From positions 3,472,001 to 3,536,000 of the forward strand of contig JYIP02000005.1 of the NCBI GenBank assembly GCA_001051155.2: a stretch of DNA of 64,000 nucleotides. The letters run 5' to 3'. The translations under genes were made by a program, and so were the position numbers. Positions 1 to 10,385 of the stretch are shown here, piece after piece. The stretch comes from Chrysoporthe austroafricana (Eukaryota > Ascomycota > Sordariomycetes > Diaporthales > Cryphonectriaceae). The notes under the pieces are model-generated. The model had not been told where the DNA came from. It saw only the letters and a list, made by a program, of their open reading frames with translations, and made no database searches. Numbering within the stretch: the first letter of the stretch is position 1; each line of letters starts with the position of its first letter.

Positions 1-439
1 GAACTCGTCTGCCTACTGCTAGAAAGGCAGGCCTTATTTTAGGCAGACTAGGCTGGTAGACTGATTGTACAAGGGGCCAAAGGCCGAGTTGGCTTTGTCA
101 CCTCTGGACACTAATTATCTGTATTGCCACAGGCTTTACAGAAGTCGTCCTGTTGGGCAGATCCAGACACATGATGATTAAGAGGGAGTGACGGGGGCCT
201 AACTTTCACCTTGCCTGCATGAGGGTGACTTTGTATCTAAATGTGACCGCAATCTCAAACATAAACATTGCGTCAACAAGTTTAATGAGTCCTCCCAAAT
301 CGATGTATCCCAGATCTCACTCCCAGAGGACTCTAACAAAGACTGGCATACGTTCTCCTTGACGGCTGATGTCAACTATTCATGTGCGAAGAAATGCCGC
401 TTTGGATGTGCCTTGCATAGGCCGTGGTATTGAGGTCAT
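1..439. other. 3' flank of the ankyrin-CorA gene, no gene seen
   Basis: I see no coding frame of useful length and no family motif here. The stretch lies downstream of the stop codon of the minus-strand ankyrin gene, so it should hold that gene's 3' UTR and polyadenylation region. Confidence 0.5.
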
Positions 440-3400
440 CTAGTATAAGTACTGTTTATCAAGTTCGTTTTCTTCCTCCTCAGATAGTGCTCCCGCCGGC
501 AGTGTCGATTGACCAAGACTAAGCCTCTGTAGCTTCTGCCAAATCTGTTTCCACGGGGTGTACAATGCTACTATACACAGAAGAAGCGTGCCAACTAGGC
601 TGCAGACTGTATGCAGTCAGTCAGAAACGTGAGCAAAACACTAAGAGCTCTTCACCAGGTTGACTTACCACAGCCGACTGCCACTTGTGTCCTAGTCCAA
701 GAGTTTGCCGGGCTGAAAGACTCAATTTGGAGTGCCAGAAGGGACAGCACTAAGGACAAAGGCGTCTAATTTGTATATAGATCATTAGAGGATGTGCGCA
801 TCAGAGATCTTGGCAGGGCAACTGACCAAGGTTGCGGTCACCACCGTGAAGATGGAGAAGTATGTGGCCTGCTGTGACGTCTTGATGGCGTTCTCGGTGC
901 CCGCTTGTGCATAGAGAAAATCCATCAGGGTTTTAATCTAGCGAGTCGATATTAGATTTTCATGACCGACATTCAATTTGCATTATTAGGACATGCAAGG
1001 CGGGTAAATTGGGCCTCACCCTATTATGAACGTTCTCCGCGAGCCTTGCAATCCTCTCCGCCTCGCTGAGCAAGCTGTCTCTGACTTGAATTGGATCGCA
1101 CTTTTCATCCCATATACACTTCCTCATGGGCGGATTGGATGCATCTCCGCCAGGGCCACGCAAGACTTCCTGGCCTTTTGCTGTATCTTCTTTCTGTATT
1201 GCTTCCAAAATCCTGGCAAGCATCTCTTGAATGTTATCCTGGCCCTTTGCTGGAATCCCGTGCATCTTGTCCCAGATACTGGTTTGATGCTCGCGTACTT
1301 GCTTGACGATTGCTATCTCGTGAATCACGTCATTTATATCCATCAAGCACCTGTTAGCATGCTTTGAAAAATGCAAGAACTCAGTGTCGGATTTTCCGAC
1401 GACTTGCTCCGCCCTTGTGAATTTAGATGTCGTATCTTATTCTTGTGAAACATAAACCGTGCCAGGACTTGATCGCAGTTCAAATACTTGAGTCGTTCAT
1501 TGTCAAGGTCACTGTTGTAATAATGATCCAGGGTTCGTGGCTGATATATATCTTTAGGATAAGCTTGATGGAGCTGTGTCATCTCCTGGATGTGTATCAT
1601 TTCTTCTGTTGTCCACTCCTGTCTTTTAATTGCAAATTTACCAGGCTTGTCGGACGGCCCCTGAAACCCAGGCGCCAACAAGTCGATGTCAATCATCGGC
1701 ATCTAAATCATGCTCCTCAGCAGCTTATTTCAAGTCAATGCATACTGTAGATGTATGGGTGACTTACCACCATTACAGTGATCAAGTCATCTTCAACACT
1801 TCCCTTCTGGACTGAGAACGCGGCTTTGTCAGGCTGGTGATTCTCCTGTTCTTGCATAGGTTGCCCTGATGCATTTTCGTAGAGGTGGTTAGGATGGGAT
1901 TGATCATTTGGGACGAAAGCTCTCCCAACACATGCTAAGATCTGCTGTCGATTTGAATCAGAGTAGATATTTCTGCACAGGTCCTATCGAGACTTGTCAG
2001 TCGACATGCCTAATTCTCAAAATTGTTTAGCATATTCTTTTGGAGGGCTATAGGATTACCTCTATCCACGAGGGCTATTCGTTAGAGTGTTGGCGCACGT
2101 TGCTGAGCCGTGTGAAGGAGGTATACAATGCAGAACAATGTATCGGTAGACCTTACGCATAATGAATACGCACATTGTTCGCTTGGAAATGAAACCAAAC
2201 CGCCCGATCAGAGGCCGACGGGCGGTACTGGTCCTCTGTTTTGTCAACCAATACTTTAGTAGAGACGTCAACAACGCGAGAAGTTGTCTGGTTGCTGAAC
2301 GGCTTCGTTCGATAATTTCCCGGAGCTTTGCTGCGCCAATACCAGGCCTTCCCAGGCGGCCGAGAACTCGATCTGTTTGACGGAGAGTAGTTTCGAATCA
2401 ACTTTGCAATAACATCGTACCCGTAGATATCAGCGAGAGAATCAGCGGTCATGTGTCCATGCACGGAAATTTGTGGACTTGCCCCGTAATCAAGCAACAT
2501 CTTTACAACCTCAACGTTGCCGCTTAGTGCACCGAAGTGCAGAGCTGTCCAACCATTTTCGTCTGCATTGTTCAGTTTGGGCATGGTCTTTAAGACAGCT
2601 TCCAGTATATCAAGGTTCCCTTCCCCGGCGGCCATGCGAAGGGCAGGCGTACGATCCGCAGGGTCTTTCATTCTGCCAAGGATCAATCCGACAACTTCTC
2701 GGAGTTCCTCTGTTGGTGGATCCTCGAGCCATCCGGAATAGACACCTCGATATATAATGTAGTCCATTGGAGTATTTCCCACATCATCTTCTAGGGTGAC
2801 CTGAATTTCAAGCTGAGCTAGAAGCAACTTCGCAACCGACAGATGTGCTGCTCTGCACGCAATGCCTAAAGGAGTTTCTTCAGCACCATTTCTCGAGTTG
2901 ATATCGACGCCATCCTGGCCCAGTAAGGCCTGGACAATCTCGGATTTTCCAAAAAGGCATGCCACATGAAGAGGTCTTTGATCGCCGTATTCATCGACTG
3001 TGATGTCGTCGTCTTCTCCGTGTCTCAGCAAATCCTGAGTCATCAGGTTTCCCAGTTTCCCAGCCTTGAGCAAGCCTTTTGGGGGTTTGTCCCTTGATTG
3101 ATTTTGCTTGTTCAGTATGTCGGGCGCCTTTTTCAGGATTTCGAGCACCTCGTTCACTTCCCTGTTCTGGATGGCGTCGAAAAGGTCATCGAGGGGCCCA
3201 TAGTCATCTGCAGACTGTTGGGAGCCTGCGTCGGCATTGGAATCACCCTGCAGAGAGCCTTGAGTACTATGGTCTGCAGCATCGTCACTCTATTTTCTCA
3301 CAGAGTAAAGTAAGCCCAATTGTCCCGAAGCAGAACTGATGAGTTACATAGAGCGGGCTCAATACCTCTGCTGGCGGGCCACCTCCATGCTCAACATCAG

Positions 3401-3485
3401 GGTCCTGCGGCGTTGAGCTCTCGTAGTGCGCTGCGTCAGACGTTCCGCTTCCAGTAAGAGAAAATCGACGCGAGGACTGTGCCAT
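440..3485 (-). CDS. Ankyrin-repeat protein with C-terminal CorA-like membrane domain
   Basis: Predicted membrane-anchored ankyrin protein of the fungal 'ankyrin plus CorA-like Mg2+ transporter' group; true ion transport is unproven. My model has nine exons: 3485-3366, 3289-2174, 2074-2060, 1983-1768, 1702-1458, 1413-1020, 937-827, 765-669, 606-440, giving about 826 aa. The ankyrin repeats lie at about residues 115-330. The family motif W-x-H-x-x-A-N-N is at the end of exon 2 and continues as PSWIE-DLCRN through a 15-nt microexon. Next come the TLDHYY block and a helical stretch (INDVIHEIAIVKQV) like the pre-membrane region of relatives. Two membrane helices follow (about 723-755 and 764-790), then an acidic tail. 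The usual CorA GMN loop is absent; the first helix reads LTPLSLVLSLLALQI. The DQLW block typical of relatives is not seen. One intron (1457-1414) is only 44 nt. Boundaries are inferred from motifs and phase. Confidence 0.82.
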
Positions 3486-4459
3486 ATCTTATCGTAGTTT
3501 TCGAAATTGAGATTGGAAAGACGAGGCAGCTGGTTGAATAGCCTGAGACACGGCATTTTGAGGGAGGAGGCTGACTATTAACATCGAGTCTGCCCTGTAG
3601 ATGCATGCAAGGCATCAACGAATAGCAGATAGCATATGATGGCGCAGATGATGATGAACCTCGCATTTGCCTCAGCGGAGTGCGTTACACAGGATCCAGC
3701 GTGTGGGTGTGCTCGAAGGGTAAGATTTGATGTAATGATGCCGATCGACCTGCGAGTCCCAGGACGAACCCCTCGTACAAGTACTAACAACGAATACGTA
3801 TACTCCATAAGCTGAGCGACCTGTCGCACCCATTCGGAATCGATATGCAACACTATCACTTTCAGCAGACAAGGGGGCGTTCAGCCTTTCCTCAGCGCGC
3901 TCTACATGGGCGTACAGCCCTCCGCTAGACTTTCTAGGTGGTGCATATTCCCAGCGTCTTGGTTTGCCGTGCCTACTTCCAAGACCCTTGCTCTGACCAG
4001 GATGATGACGAAAAGGTCGAAGATATCTCAGGATCTCATGGCGACTGCATGCACATGCAAATTTACCAAATGCGTTCGTTGGCGCAGCTTTGCCCATCGA
4101 CTAACGCGCCGATCATCTCCCGTGCCAGGCGCTACAGTCCACAGTTGATCCGAGTGGCTTTTGGACTGTGAGATTCCCTGATCATGTCTCGCCTGAGCTC
4201 TGTCGGGCGAGCGCATGGAGTGAAGTCGGGATTGCGAATCTAGAAAGAACACTGACCCAAGGGCGGAATGCTAAAACATGCTTTCTTATGCTCATCTCCT
4301 CTTCCATCTTCATAGCAAATCGTTTTGCCCGACCGGTCCGATGAAGAACGGCCCGCTTGCCCATACCCTGCGCGCTTTCGCTTTCCAAGACCGCCCATGC
4401 AGAGGTTAGAAAACCATACCCCAAGAATGCGATTTTCGACCGTGGCCGCATCTAGAGGC
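3486..4459. other. Intergenic region, no gene seen
   Basis: This lies between the start of the ankyrin-CorA gene and the end of the peptidase gene, both on the minus strand. It must contain the promoter of the former and the 3' UTR of the latter. Short open frames overlap one another on both strands and show no family motif, so I treat them as chance. Confidence 0.5.
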
Positions 4460-5366
4460 CTAGTCTCTGGCGAGCTCACTCTCCATGATCGACCTGATGA
4501 GCTGTATCGCGATCTCCCTCCCGGTCGCGATGTGCTCATCGTACTCCTCCGGCGGGTCGGGCCTCGCGGCGGGCACGTGCAGGAAGGCGACCCTCCTCCG
4601 CTCGCCGTTCTTGAAGCACTCCACGAGGCTGTTGAAGTAGATGTAGTCACACAGAAACCGGCCTGCATTGGTGGAGATCTTCAGGGGGATCAGGTTGTTC
4701 TACACACGAGGTCAGGTCAGCAGTTCCGCCCACCGCCCCGCATAGGGGGCCCAACCCCTCCCACGCCCCAGCAGTAACTCACCGGCAGGTGCCTCTTCCA
4801 CCTGTCCACCACGTCTTTCACATCCAGCTCCGTCACCAACTGGCTCGGGACCCCCTCCCGGGGCCAGTCGTCCCGGTCGGGGTCCTGTGCGGGCAGCCGG
4901 TTGTCCAGGTCGGCGAGCCTGTAGTCGTCCCTGTGGCCCAGCGACTCCAGGACGTACTGCGGCCTCGTCGAGGCCATGCCGATGTGCAGCACGAAGTCGA
5001 TGCGCGGCACGCCGCTGAACTCGGGCCTCCATAGCTTGGGGATCAGCTCCCGGACGGCGCTGTACGTTACGCGCACCGGCTTCGGGTGGACGACGATGCG
5101 CACGGGCGGGAGGTCCGAGGAGGCGTCACGGACAGAGGTCGGAGCCTTGGCGTTCAGGATAGGGAGATAGGAGGGGAGCGAGGAGGCGATGTCCCAGCTG
5201 GGGTTGCATGGGAAGTCGCTCTTGAAGGGCTGAGAAAGGGGGAGAGAGCGATTGGTGTTAGTGGAGGGGCCTCAGGGTGGGCATGAGTTCTGGGAGAGCC
5301 TGGACTTACGCCGAAGCCGGTTACTAGGACGATCAACTCGTCCTGTGCCTTATCTAGAGAACCCAT
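4460..5366 (-). CDS. Pyroglutamyl peptidase type I-like protein (peptidase C15)
   Basis: Predicted cytosolic cysteine peptidase that removes N-terminal pyroglutamate from peptides. Three exons (5366-5310, 5229-4783, 4699-4460) give 247 aa. The start MGSLDKAQDELIVLVTGFG carries the N-terminal beta-strand and TGFG motif of the family; exon 2 resumes with PFKSDFPCNPSW. The centre has DFVLHIGMASTRPQYVLES, the region holding the family's catalytic glutamate. Exon 3 has NAGRFLCDYIYFNSL with the likely nucleophile Cys185, then VAFLHVP with the likely catalytic His209. The order and spacing of Cys and His match family C15. The protein ends MESELARD before TAG. At 247 aa it is slightly longer than the bacterial enzyme, as is common in fungi. 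It is divergently arranged with the secreted But2-like gene, 2.2 kb away. Confidence 0.85.
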
Positions 5367-7616
5367 GATGCCTCTGTTCCAGCCGAGTGGTGAGAGCTTC
5401 GAGGACAGGCGACGAGACGTGGAACCAAGGGCCCGGTCTGCGGCGTATATCTACCTACGTACCTGGGAGCCGCCCCTCCAGTCCGACTAATAACAAGCTT
5501 GAGTCAGTGAGTAGCAAGCCCAAGATAAGAGGGAGAGAGCTGCGGCGAGCGCAGCCGGTCTGCTCACAATCACAGCCGGAAGGTTGCCCAGATCGACGGA
5601 GGGAACGAGTATAGCAAAAGCAAGAGACAGCCACACGGACGGACGGGCGCGAGACGGGAGACGTCGTCGATAAGGGCCGCGCAGTGGTGATATAAGCTCC
5701 TGGCACCCTGGGTCAACCCAGCAAGTAAGTAGTAGGTGATCAATCCGTCCACACCCCCCGCATTCGGATAGTGCGCCACGGCGCAGACCTAAGAGCCAGC
5801 CGAGCCAGCCCAGCGGACCGCGCGGCGAACCTCACACAAGACACTCCTCAGCGAAGGAAGGACAGAAACAGGTTGGCCGGCCCCGTGGTTTCCCTCGCCT
5901 AATCAGAACCAGACCAGGCAAGCACCAGCGGATCCGTCCAGCGTTGCACGGCTTCCCTCGATGCGCCCGTGTCCCCCGCCACGGGGCAAATCACAGCTGT
6001 GTGCAATGCTTCTGGAAGGCACCTTCTACTGCGGTAGCGTGGGACCCGCCCTACGCGCCAGGGCTCGATGTGGCCTGAGGTACCTCGCCAGCAAATCGGC
6101 GGGCGCAAGGGCCAGCCCGGAGTACGTAAGCACCATGCATCGGGGAGGCGCCACGGGCACGCACACGGAGGGAGAGGGCGACAGGGTTCAGGGGCTTACA
6201 GGGCCGGGGTCAGGGATAAGCTTCTCCTTCGATCTTTCCCCAGCTCACCGTGCCGTGCGCGCCTCCCCACGGAGCTGCCGGTGCTGCTGTAGGCTGCCGA
6301 AGGGGGCGGCTCCCATTCCTGCATCCCGGCGTTGACGTCGTGTGTCGTCTCACCAAATCGTCGTGCTACGGGGATGCAACCACCCTTCTCCTACCACCAC
6401 GGCAGCATGTTTTGGATCGTTGGGGAGGTGCCACAGATGCCTCGCCAGCCTAGATCACACTGTCCAAGGTGATGCAGCCTGGCTCCCTCTGGTACTATGG
6501 TATAGTGACCCGTGTCATCTGTGGGTCTGCGGGGGGCCAGCTCACGGTCCTCCCCTCCCAGCGATGCGCTCGAAGAAACTGTTGATCGGCGCAAGACCGC
6601 AAAAAGGAAGAACCCAATGCTATGAGTCGGTGGCGTCCGCCAACGCGCCGCGGTGCCCTGTTCTGAGACGAGCAAGACATGATAACACCGGTCACACCGC
6701 TTCATGAAGGTTTCTTTGACGGCCTATAGTATGGGAAGCCCTTCAGGGAAGCCCCCTCCCCAGGCCTGCCATCTGAGCTGGTCCCACCACATGCACGAAG
6801 GTGGCTGTTTCTGGGTGTGGCGGGTGCAGGAGCTCAGATGGACATGGACCTGGGCTGACAGCTCAAGCAGAGATGCGCATATCTGGCCCGCGTGGAGATC
6901 ACCACTAGACTGTAGAAGACAGTCGGGCTCATCATGGAACGGCTGCAACAGCCTGCGAGGCTACGGTCCTCGGTAAGACTTGGGCGGCTCTGCGTCTCCT
7001 TGTCCCTTCCCTTTGGCAGATGTCTACCCCGGCGGTTTTGGTCTTCTGGCCCACGGTCTCCTGGATCGCAGTCTCGACTTCTGTTGCGATCGAATGACCT
7101 GCGCTGTGGGTTGTCAGGAACAACAGGCGAGACGCATCCAAGCAGCCGGACAAGTGAATCTCTTTTGACCCAGGACTAAGGGCGGGATTTCCGTCAGGAT
7201 CAAGCTTGTTTGCTGTTGAGCAGGCAGGTCGCCATGACCTCAGCTCGAGAGTTCTGCTTTGGAAGCTCGTCACTACAGCTGATCTGTCTCAGACCTCTCC
7301 CAAAGAGTCGGGTCTCAGCGACCTTCATCTGCTCCTGCAGGAGTGAGGATGTCTATCGGGAAGGCACATTTGAGGAAACCCGTCTTCCCACCGAGAAGAT
7401 TAGATCAGTCCTTGTCTTCGAGGAAGCTGCCGTCAGCATGTGAGCTTCAGTAAATACAAAAGGCGCGGGCACTGTTCAACGAGCCCGGCCTTCAACAGAA
7501 CAACATCCACTGCACAGCTCAGGAAGACGGAACTGAAATCATCATCAGATTCTGGGAGAACGAAATTGCTACAAGCCGTTACAGTATCTCCAACATCATT
7601 CCCAGCATCAATCAGA
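5367..7616. other. 2.2 kb divergent intergenic region
   Basis: This gap separates the starts of the C15 peptidase (minus) and the But2-like gene (plus), so both promoters should lie here. Open frames of 60-125 codons occur on both strands, for example at 5961-6335 and 6342-6707, but they overlap each other, have skewed composition and carry no recognised motif. The frame of the But2-like gene stays open upstream to 7440, in what is probably 5' UTR. Confidence 0.5.
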
Positions 7617-8498
7617 ATGCATTGCAACACTCTTCTCATCATCCCGGGCCTGTTCCTAGGCCTCGCCACGGCCGCCCCAGCTCCCCGCGCGCCTAAAGTC
7701 GGGGCAGACAGCAACATAGACATCTCCAGCCTCATCTCGTCCCTCGCTGCCACGGCGACCGCGACCACCAACACAGTGGTGCCCACGCACACGGCTCCCT
7801 CCACCTGCACAACCTACTACCCCACCGTGCTGCGGCAGCTCCTCGAGGCCGCGCCGGACGTCATGCAAGACAACACCGCCAACACGACGACACAGTTTTT
7901 CCACGTCGCCCAGTCCGTTTCCATGGCCGACGGCATCAAGTACAATCGCATCCAGCAGTACATCGCCTTCGACGCCATCACGCCCAGTTCCTGGGACTGC
8001 CAGCTGATGGTGTCGTGGCCGGACGTTCCTCACGGCAACATCAGCGTCGGCGTTTCGTCCCGCGAGGGGAGCTCAGCGGAGTCTTCCGTCAGCCTCGACG
8101 TGTATGCTGCCAGCTACAACGCCAGCGCCTATGCGTCCATGATGCAGCCCGAAGGTGCCAAGATCGGAACCCCCAATGACGGCCCCTTCGCTACGTGGGC
8201 CAGCATGATGGGCGCGTTGAGGGTCGGCGGCAATCAGTTGTCTGTCAAGGGGGACAGCGAGCAGGGCCAGGACAAGGGTGTGAGTCCGGTCAATGCCAAG
8301 TTGACGTACTTTAGCACTGTCGCTGTCAATCCTGGCGAGTACGGCATCACGATCAACTCGGAGGCGTGCCCATCCTCGCACAGCAGCACGCTCGAGTTCT
8401 TGTTTGAGATCCCCGGCACCGACTCTCGTGATGCGAGTGTGAGCTTCCTGGCGGAGAAGGAGAAGGGCGCTGGTGTCTATCTGCTTGCCGATTGCTAG
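7617..8498 (+). CDS. Secreted protein with But2 C-terminal-like domain
   Basis: Single-exon gene of 293 aa. I choose the ATG at 7617 because it opens a classical signal peptide (MHCNTLLIIPGLFLGLATAA) followed by a Pro/Ala-rich processing region; the frame is open further upstream to 7440, but that extension would bury the signal. After a Ser/Thr-rich linker and a Cys, the body starts TTYYPTVLRQLLEAAPD and runs to VYLLADC. The strings YNRIQQYIAFDAI, WDCQLMVSWP, INSEACP and LEFLFEIPGTDS resemble the 'ubiquitin 3 binding protein But2 C-terminal' family, which in fungi is mostly found in small secreted proteins of unknown activity. Several Asn-X-Thr/Ser sites fit secretion. A role at the cell surface or as a host-interaction protein is inference. 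Confidence 0.8.
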   Translation: MHCNTLLIIPGLFLGLATAAPAPRAPKVGADSNIDISSLISSLAATATATTNTVVPTHTAPSTCTTYYPTVLRQLLEAAPDVMQDNTANTTTQFFHVAQSVSMADGIKYNRIQQYIAFDAITPSSWDCQLMVSWPDVPHGNISVGVSSREGSSAESSVSLDVYAASYNASAYASMMQPEGAKIGTPNDGPFATWASMMGALRVGGNQLSVKGDSEQGQDKGVSPVNAKLTYFSTVAVNPGEYGITINSEACPSSHSSTLEFLFEIPGTDSRDASVSFLAEKEKGAGVYLLADC

Positions 8499-9194
8499 GC
8501 GGCGAGCCTGAATACTTTGGGGATGAATGAAGAATCACGGAGCAGGGTATGAGGGGACGATGGATGTGGAAGGGAAATTTGAAATACCCGGAAGTTCGGT
8601 CAGTCGTTTGTTATGAATGATTATGGAGAAGGACAGGGTCAATGTTCGTACGAAGAGGACAGTCTTGATGAGTACCCTGCCGAAATTGAAGAGGTTCACC
8701 GATACAGCTCTCGCCGGAATTGCAAGTGATCCAGATACCTGTGAAGCCTTCTTCGCTCTATCGCTTGTACTCTGAGTCGTCTCTGAATATCGTCCTTCTC
8801 TCCCTCTTGGACGTCTCGATAAGTTTGAACTCCTATCTCCGCAGAGTCTCCTGAGATTCAGCAGGCTGGGTTACTCAGCCTGTGGTTTGGTCAATTACCT
8901 CTGATATAGCTGAAAGCACACGATCCGCTCGTGACGTAGAGAAGCCCAGACAACCAAGTGTCACTGGGAATTCGTTCAATCTGCTGGAGTGCATCCAGTG
9001 TCTCTGGACCTAGTCAAGTATAAGCTCGTTCCTATAGACTTCCCGGTCGCTCAGCCTGTACAACTTTCTTTATACGAGCTCATAACAGTAGCTGGAGGAC
9101 GACAAGCATTTCGCTAGAGGAAATCTAGGTAGGCAGAGCCAAACCTGGTGTGAACTCACCTCTATTAGAGGGCGGGTATGCGTACTTAACACCA
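8499..9194. other. Tail-to-tail intergenic region, no gene seen
   Basis: This is the gap between the 3' ends of the But2-like gene (plus) and the GT17 gene (minus). No coding frame or repeat was recognised. Confidence 0.5.
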
Positions 9195-10385
9195 CTAAGG
9201 ATAATCCGCAAACCCAGCCGACTCACCATGCCTATCTAACAAGTACCGCCAACGCTGCTCGTCAGCCATCAGCGGTGCCGGTACATCCGTGTTGTTCTCG
9301 ATCCTCTGATACACCTCCCCCGTGCGGTCCCACAGGTCCTTGCCCTTCCGGACCCGGTCGACAATCCTCTCCCGGTTGCGGTATTCGGGCGTGTTCAGGA
9401 GCATGTGCGAGGACGATACCGTCTTCCTCAGAAGCTCGTCCACTGTCGGGAAGCACGACGAGCAGTGCCACCCCGCGTTCCACAGATCGCCCTTCTCGGG
9501 CCGCCCTCGCAGGGCTGCCAGGTATCCCCACCTCGTCGCGCCGCGGCCCGACCGCAGGTCGTCGGGCAGGATCGTGCTCTCGAGGCCTCGGAACGTCGTC
9601 GCCTGCGGGTGAGGCCACTCGGCGCCGCTGCGCAGGAACTGGAAGCTGTAGTAGTAGAGCCTGCTGCGTAGGGTCAGGCGCCGAGGGAAAGCGCACGCGC
9701 GCAGGACGACGAGCGCCTCCGGCCGCACGATCTCGTCAACGTCCGACACGAGCAGGACGTCGCCCTCGGTCGGGGCCTGCACGCCGGTGAGATTAGGGAA
9801 GACCTGCGTGAGCAAGGCGTTGCGCTGGAGGCCCTCGAGGTCCGACGACAGGTTCGGGTCGAAGTCCGCAGGATACTCGAGCTCGTGGTAGATGATCTTG
9901 TCGCCGTACGGCGCAAGCCGGTCCCAGTTATCCCTCACGAGCATAAGCCTGTCCAGCCCTGTTGAAGTCTTCCGTCCCTCGACGATCACGAAGTAGTCCA
10001 CAAAGTCGTAGGTGGTGTTGAGGTGGATCTCCAACCAGTCGAGCTCAGAGTCCACGACGAACAGGTCGTAGATCTTCCGCTTGCTACTACCCGTCCCCGG
10101 CTTCGGCACCGGCTTCTTGTCGAAGATCTTCCAGCCATGCTCTCGACACACCGCCGTGGCGAATTGAGGCTGCGAGACATCGCTGGGGCGCAGCCGTCTC
10201 GTCGAGGCTATCGCAGCAGCGAGCTCTATGGCTGTCGAAGAGGTTGAAATTGATATCTTGTGGGCGGGCACGCTGCGGTGCCTGTGGGCGAGGAGGACGA
10301 CGAGCAGTACCAAGAAGAGTATGGTCAGAACCTTGGCAGCCCGTCTGAGCGCGAGCAGGCGTGGACGCAGTCTCCGCCGCTCCAT
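9195..10385 (-). CDS. Glycosyltransferase family 17 protein (GnT-III-like)
   Basis: Predicted Golgi type II membrane glycosyltransferase related to beta-1,4-mannosyl-glycoprotein beta-1,4-N-acetylglucosaminyltransferase. It is a single exon of 396 aa. The basic N-terminus (MERRRLRPRLLALRRAAK) precedes one membrane anchor at about residues 19-33, then a stem. The GT17 domain begins at about 104 with KIYDLFVVDSELDWLEIHLN, continues through YDFVDYFVIVEGRKT, and carries the acidic metal/nucleotide-binding motif LLVSDVDEIVRPE at about 211-222. The string RSRLYYYSFQFLRSGAEWPHP is also typical. Fungi do not usually bisect N-glycans, so the acceptor is unknown. The 1.85 kb upstream is shared with the divergent threonine aldolase gene. 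Confidence 0.88.
   Translation of the reverse strand: MERRRLRPRLLALRRAAKVLTILFLVLLVVLLAHRHRSVPAHKISISTSSTAIELAAAIASTRRLRPSDVSQPQFATAVCREHGWKIFDKKPVPKPGTGSSKRKIYDLFVVDSELDWLEIHLNTTYDFVDYFVIVEGRKTSTGLDRLMLVRDNWDRLAPYGDKIIYHELEYPADFDPNLSSDLEGLQRNALLTQVFPNLTGVQAPTEGDVLLVSDVDEIVRPEALVVLRACAFPRRLTLRSRLYYYSFQFLRSGAEWPHPQATTFRGLESTILPDDLRSGRGATRWGYLAALRGRPEKGDLWNAGWHCSSCFPTVDELLRKTVSSSHMLLNTPEYRNRERIVDRVRKGKDLWDRTGEVYQRIENNTDVPAPLMADEQRWRYLLDRHGESAGFADYP

Noticed and set aside
4325..4777. 150-codon plus frame opposite the C15 peptidase
   Set aside because: Shadow of the minus-strand last exon and intron; Cys and His motifs are on the minus strand.
9275..9790. Long plus-strand frames opposite the GT17 gene
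   Set aside because: Typical antisense shadows of a GC3-rich gene; the translation has no domain while the minus strand is a clear GT17.
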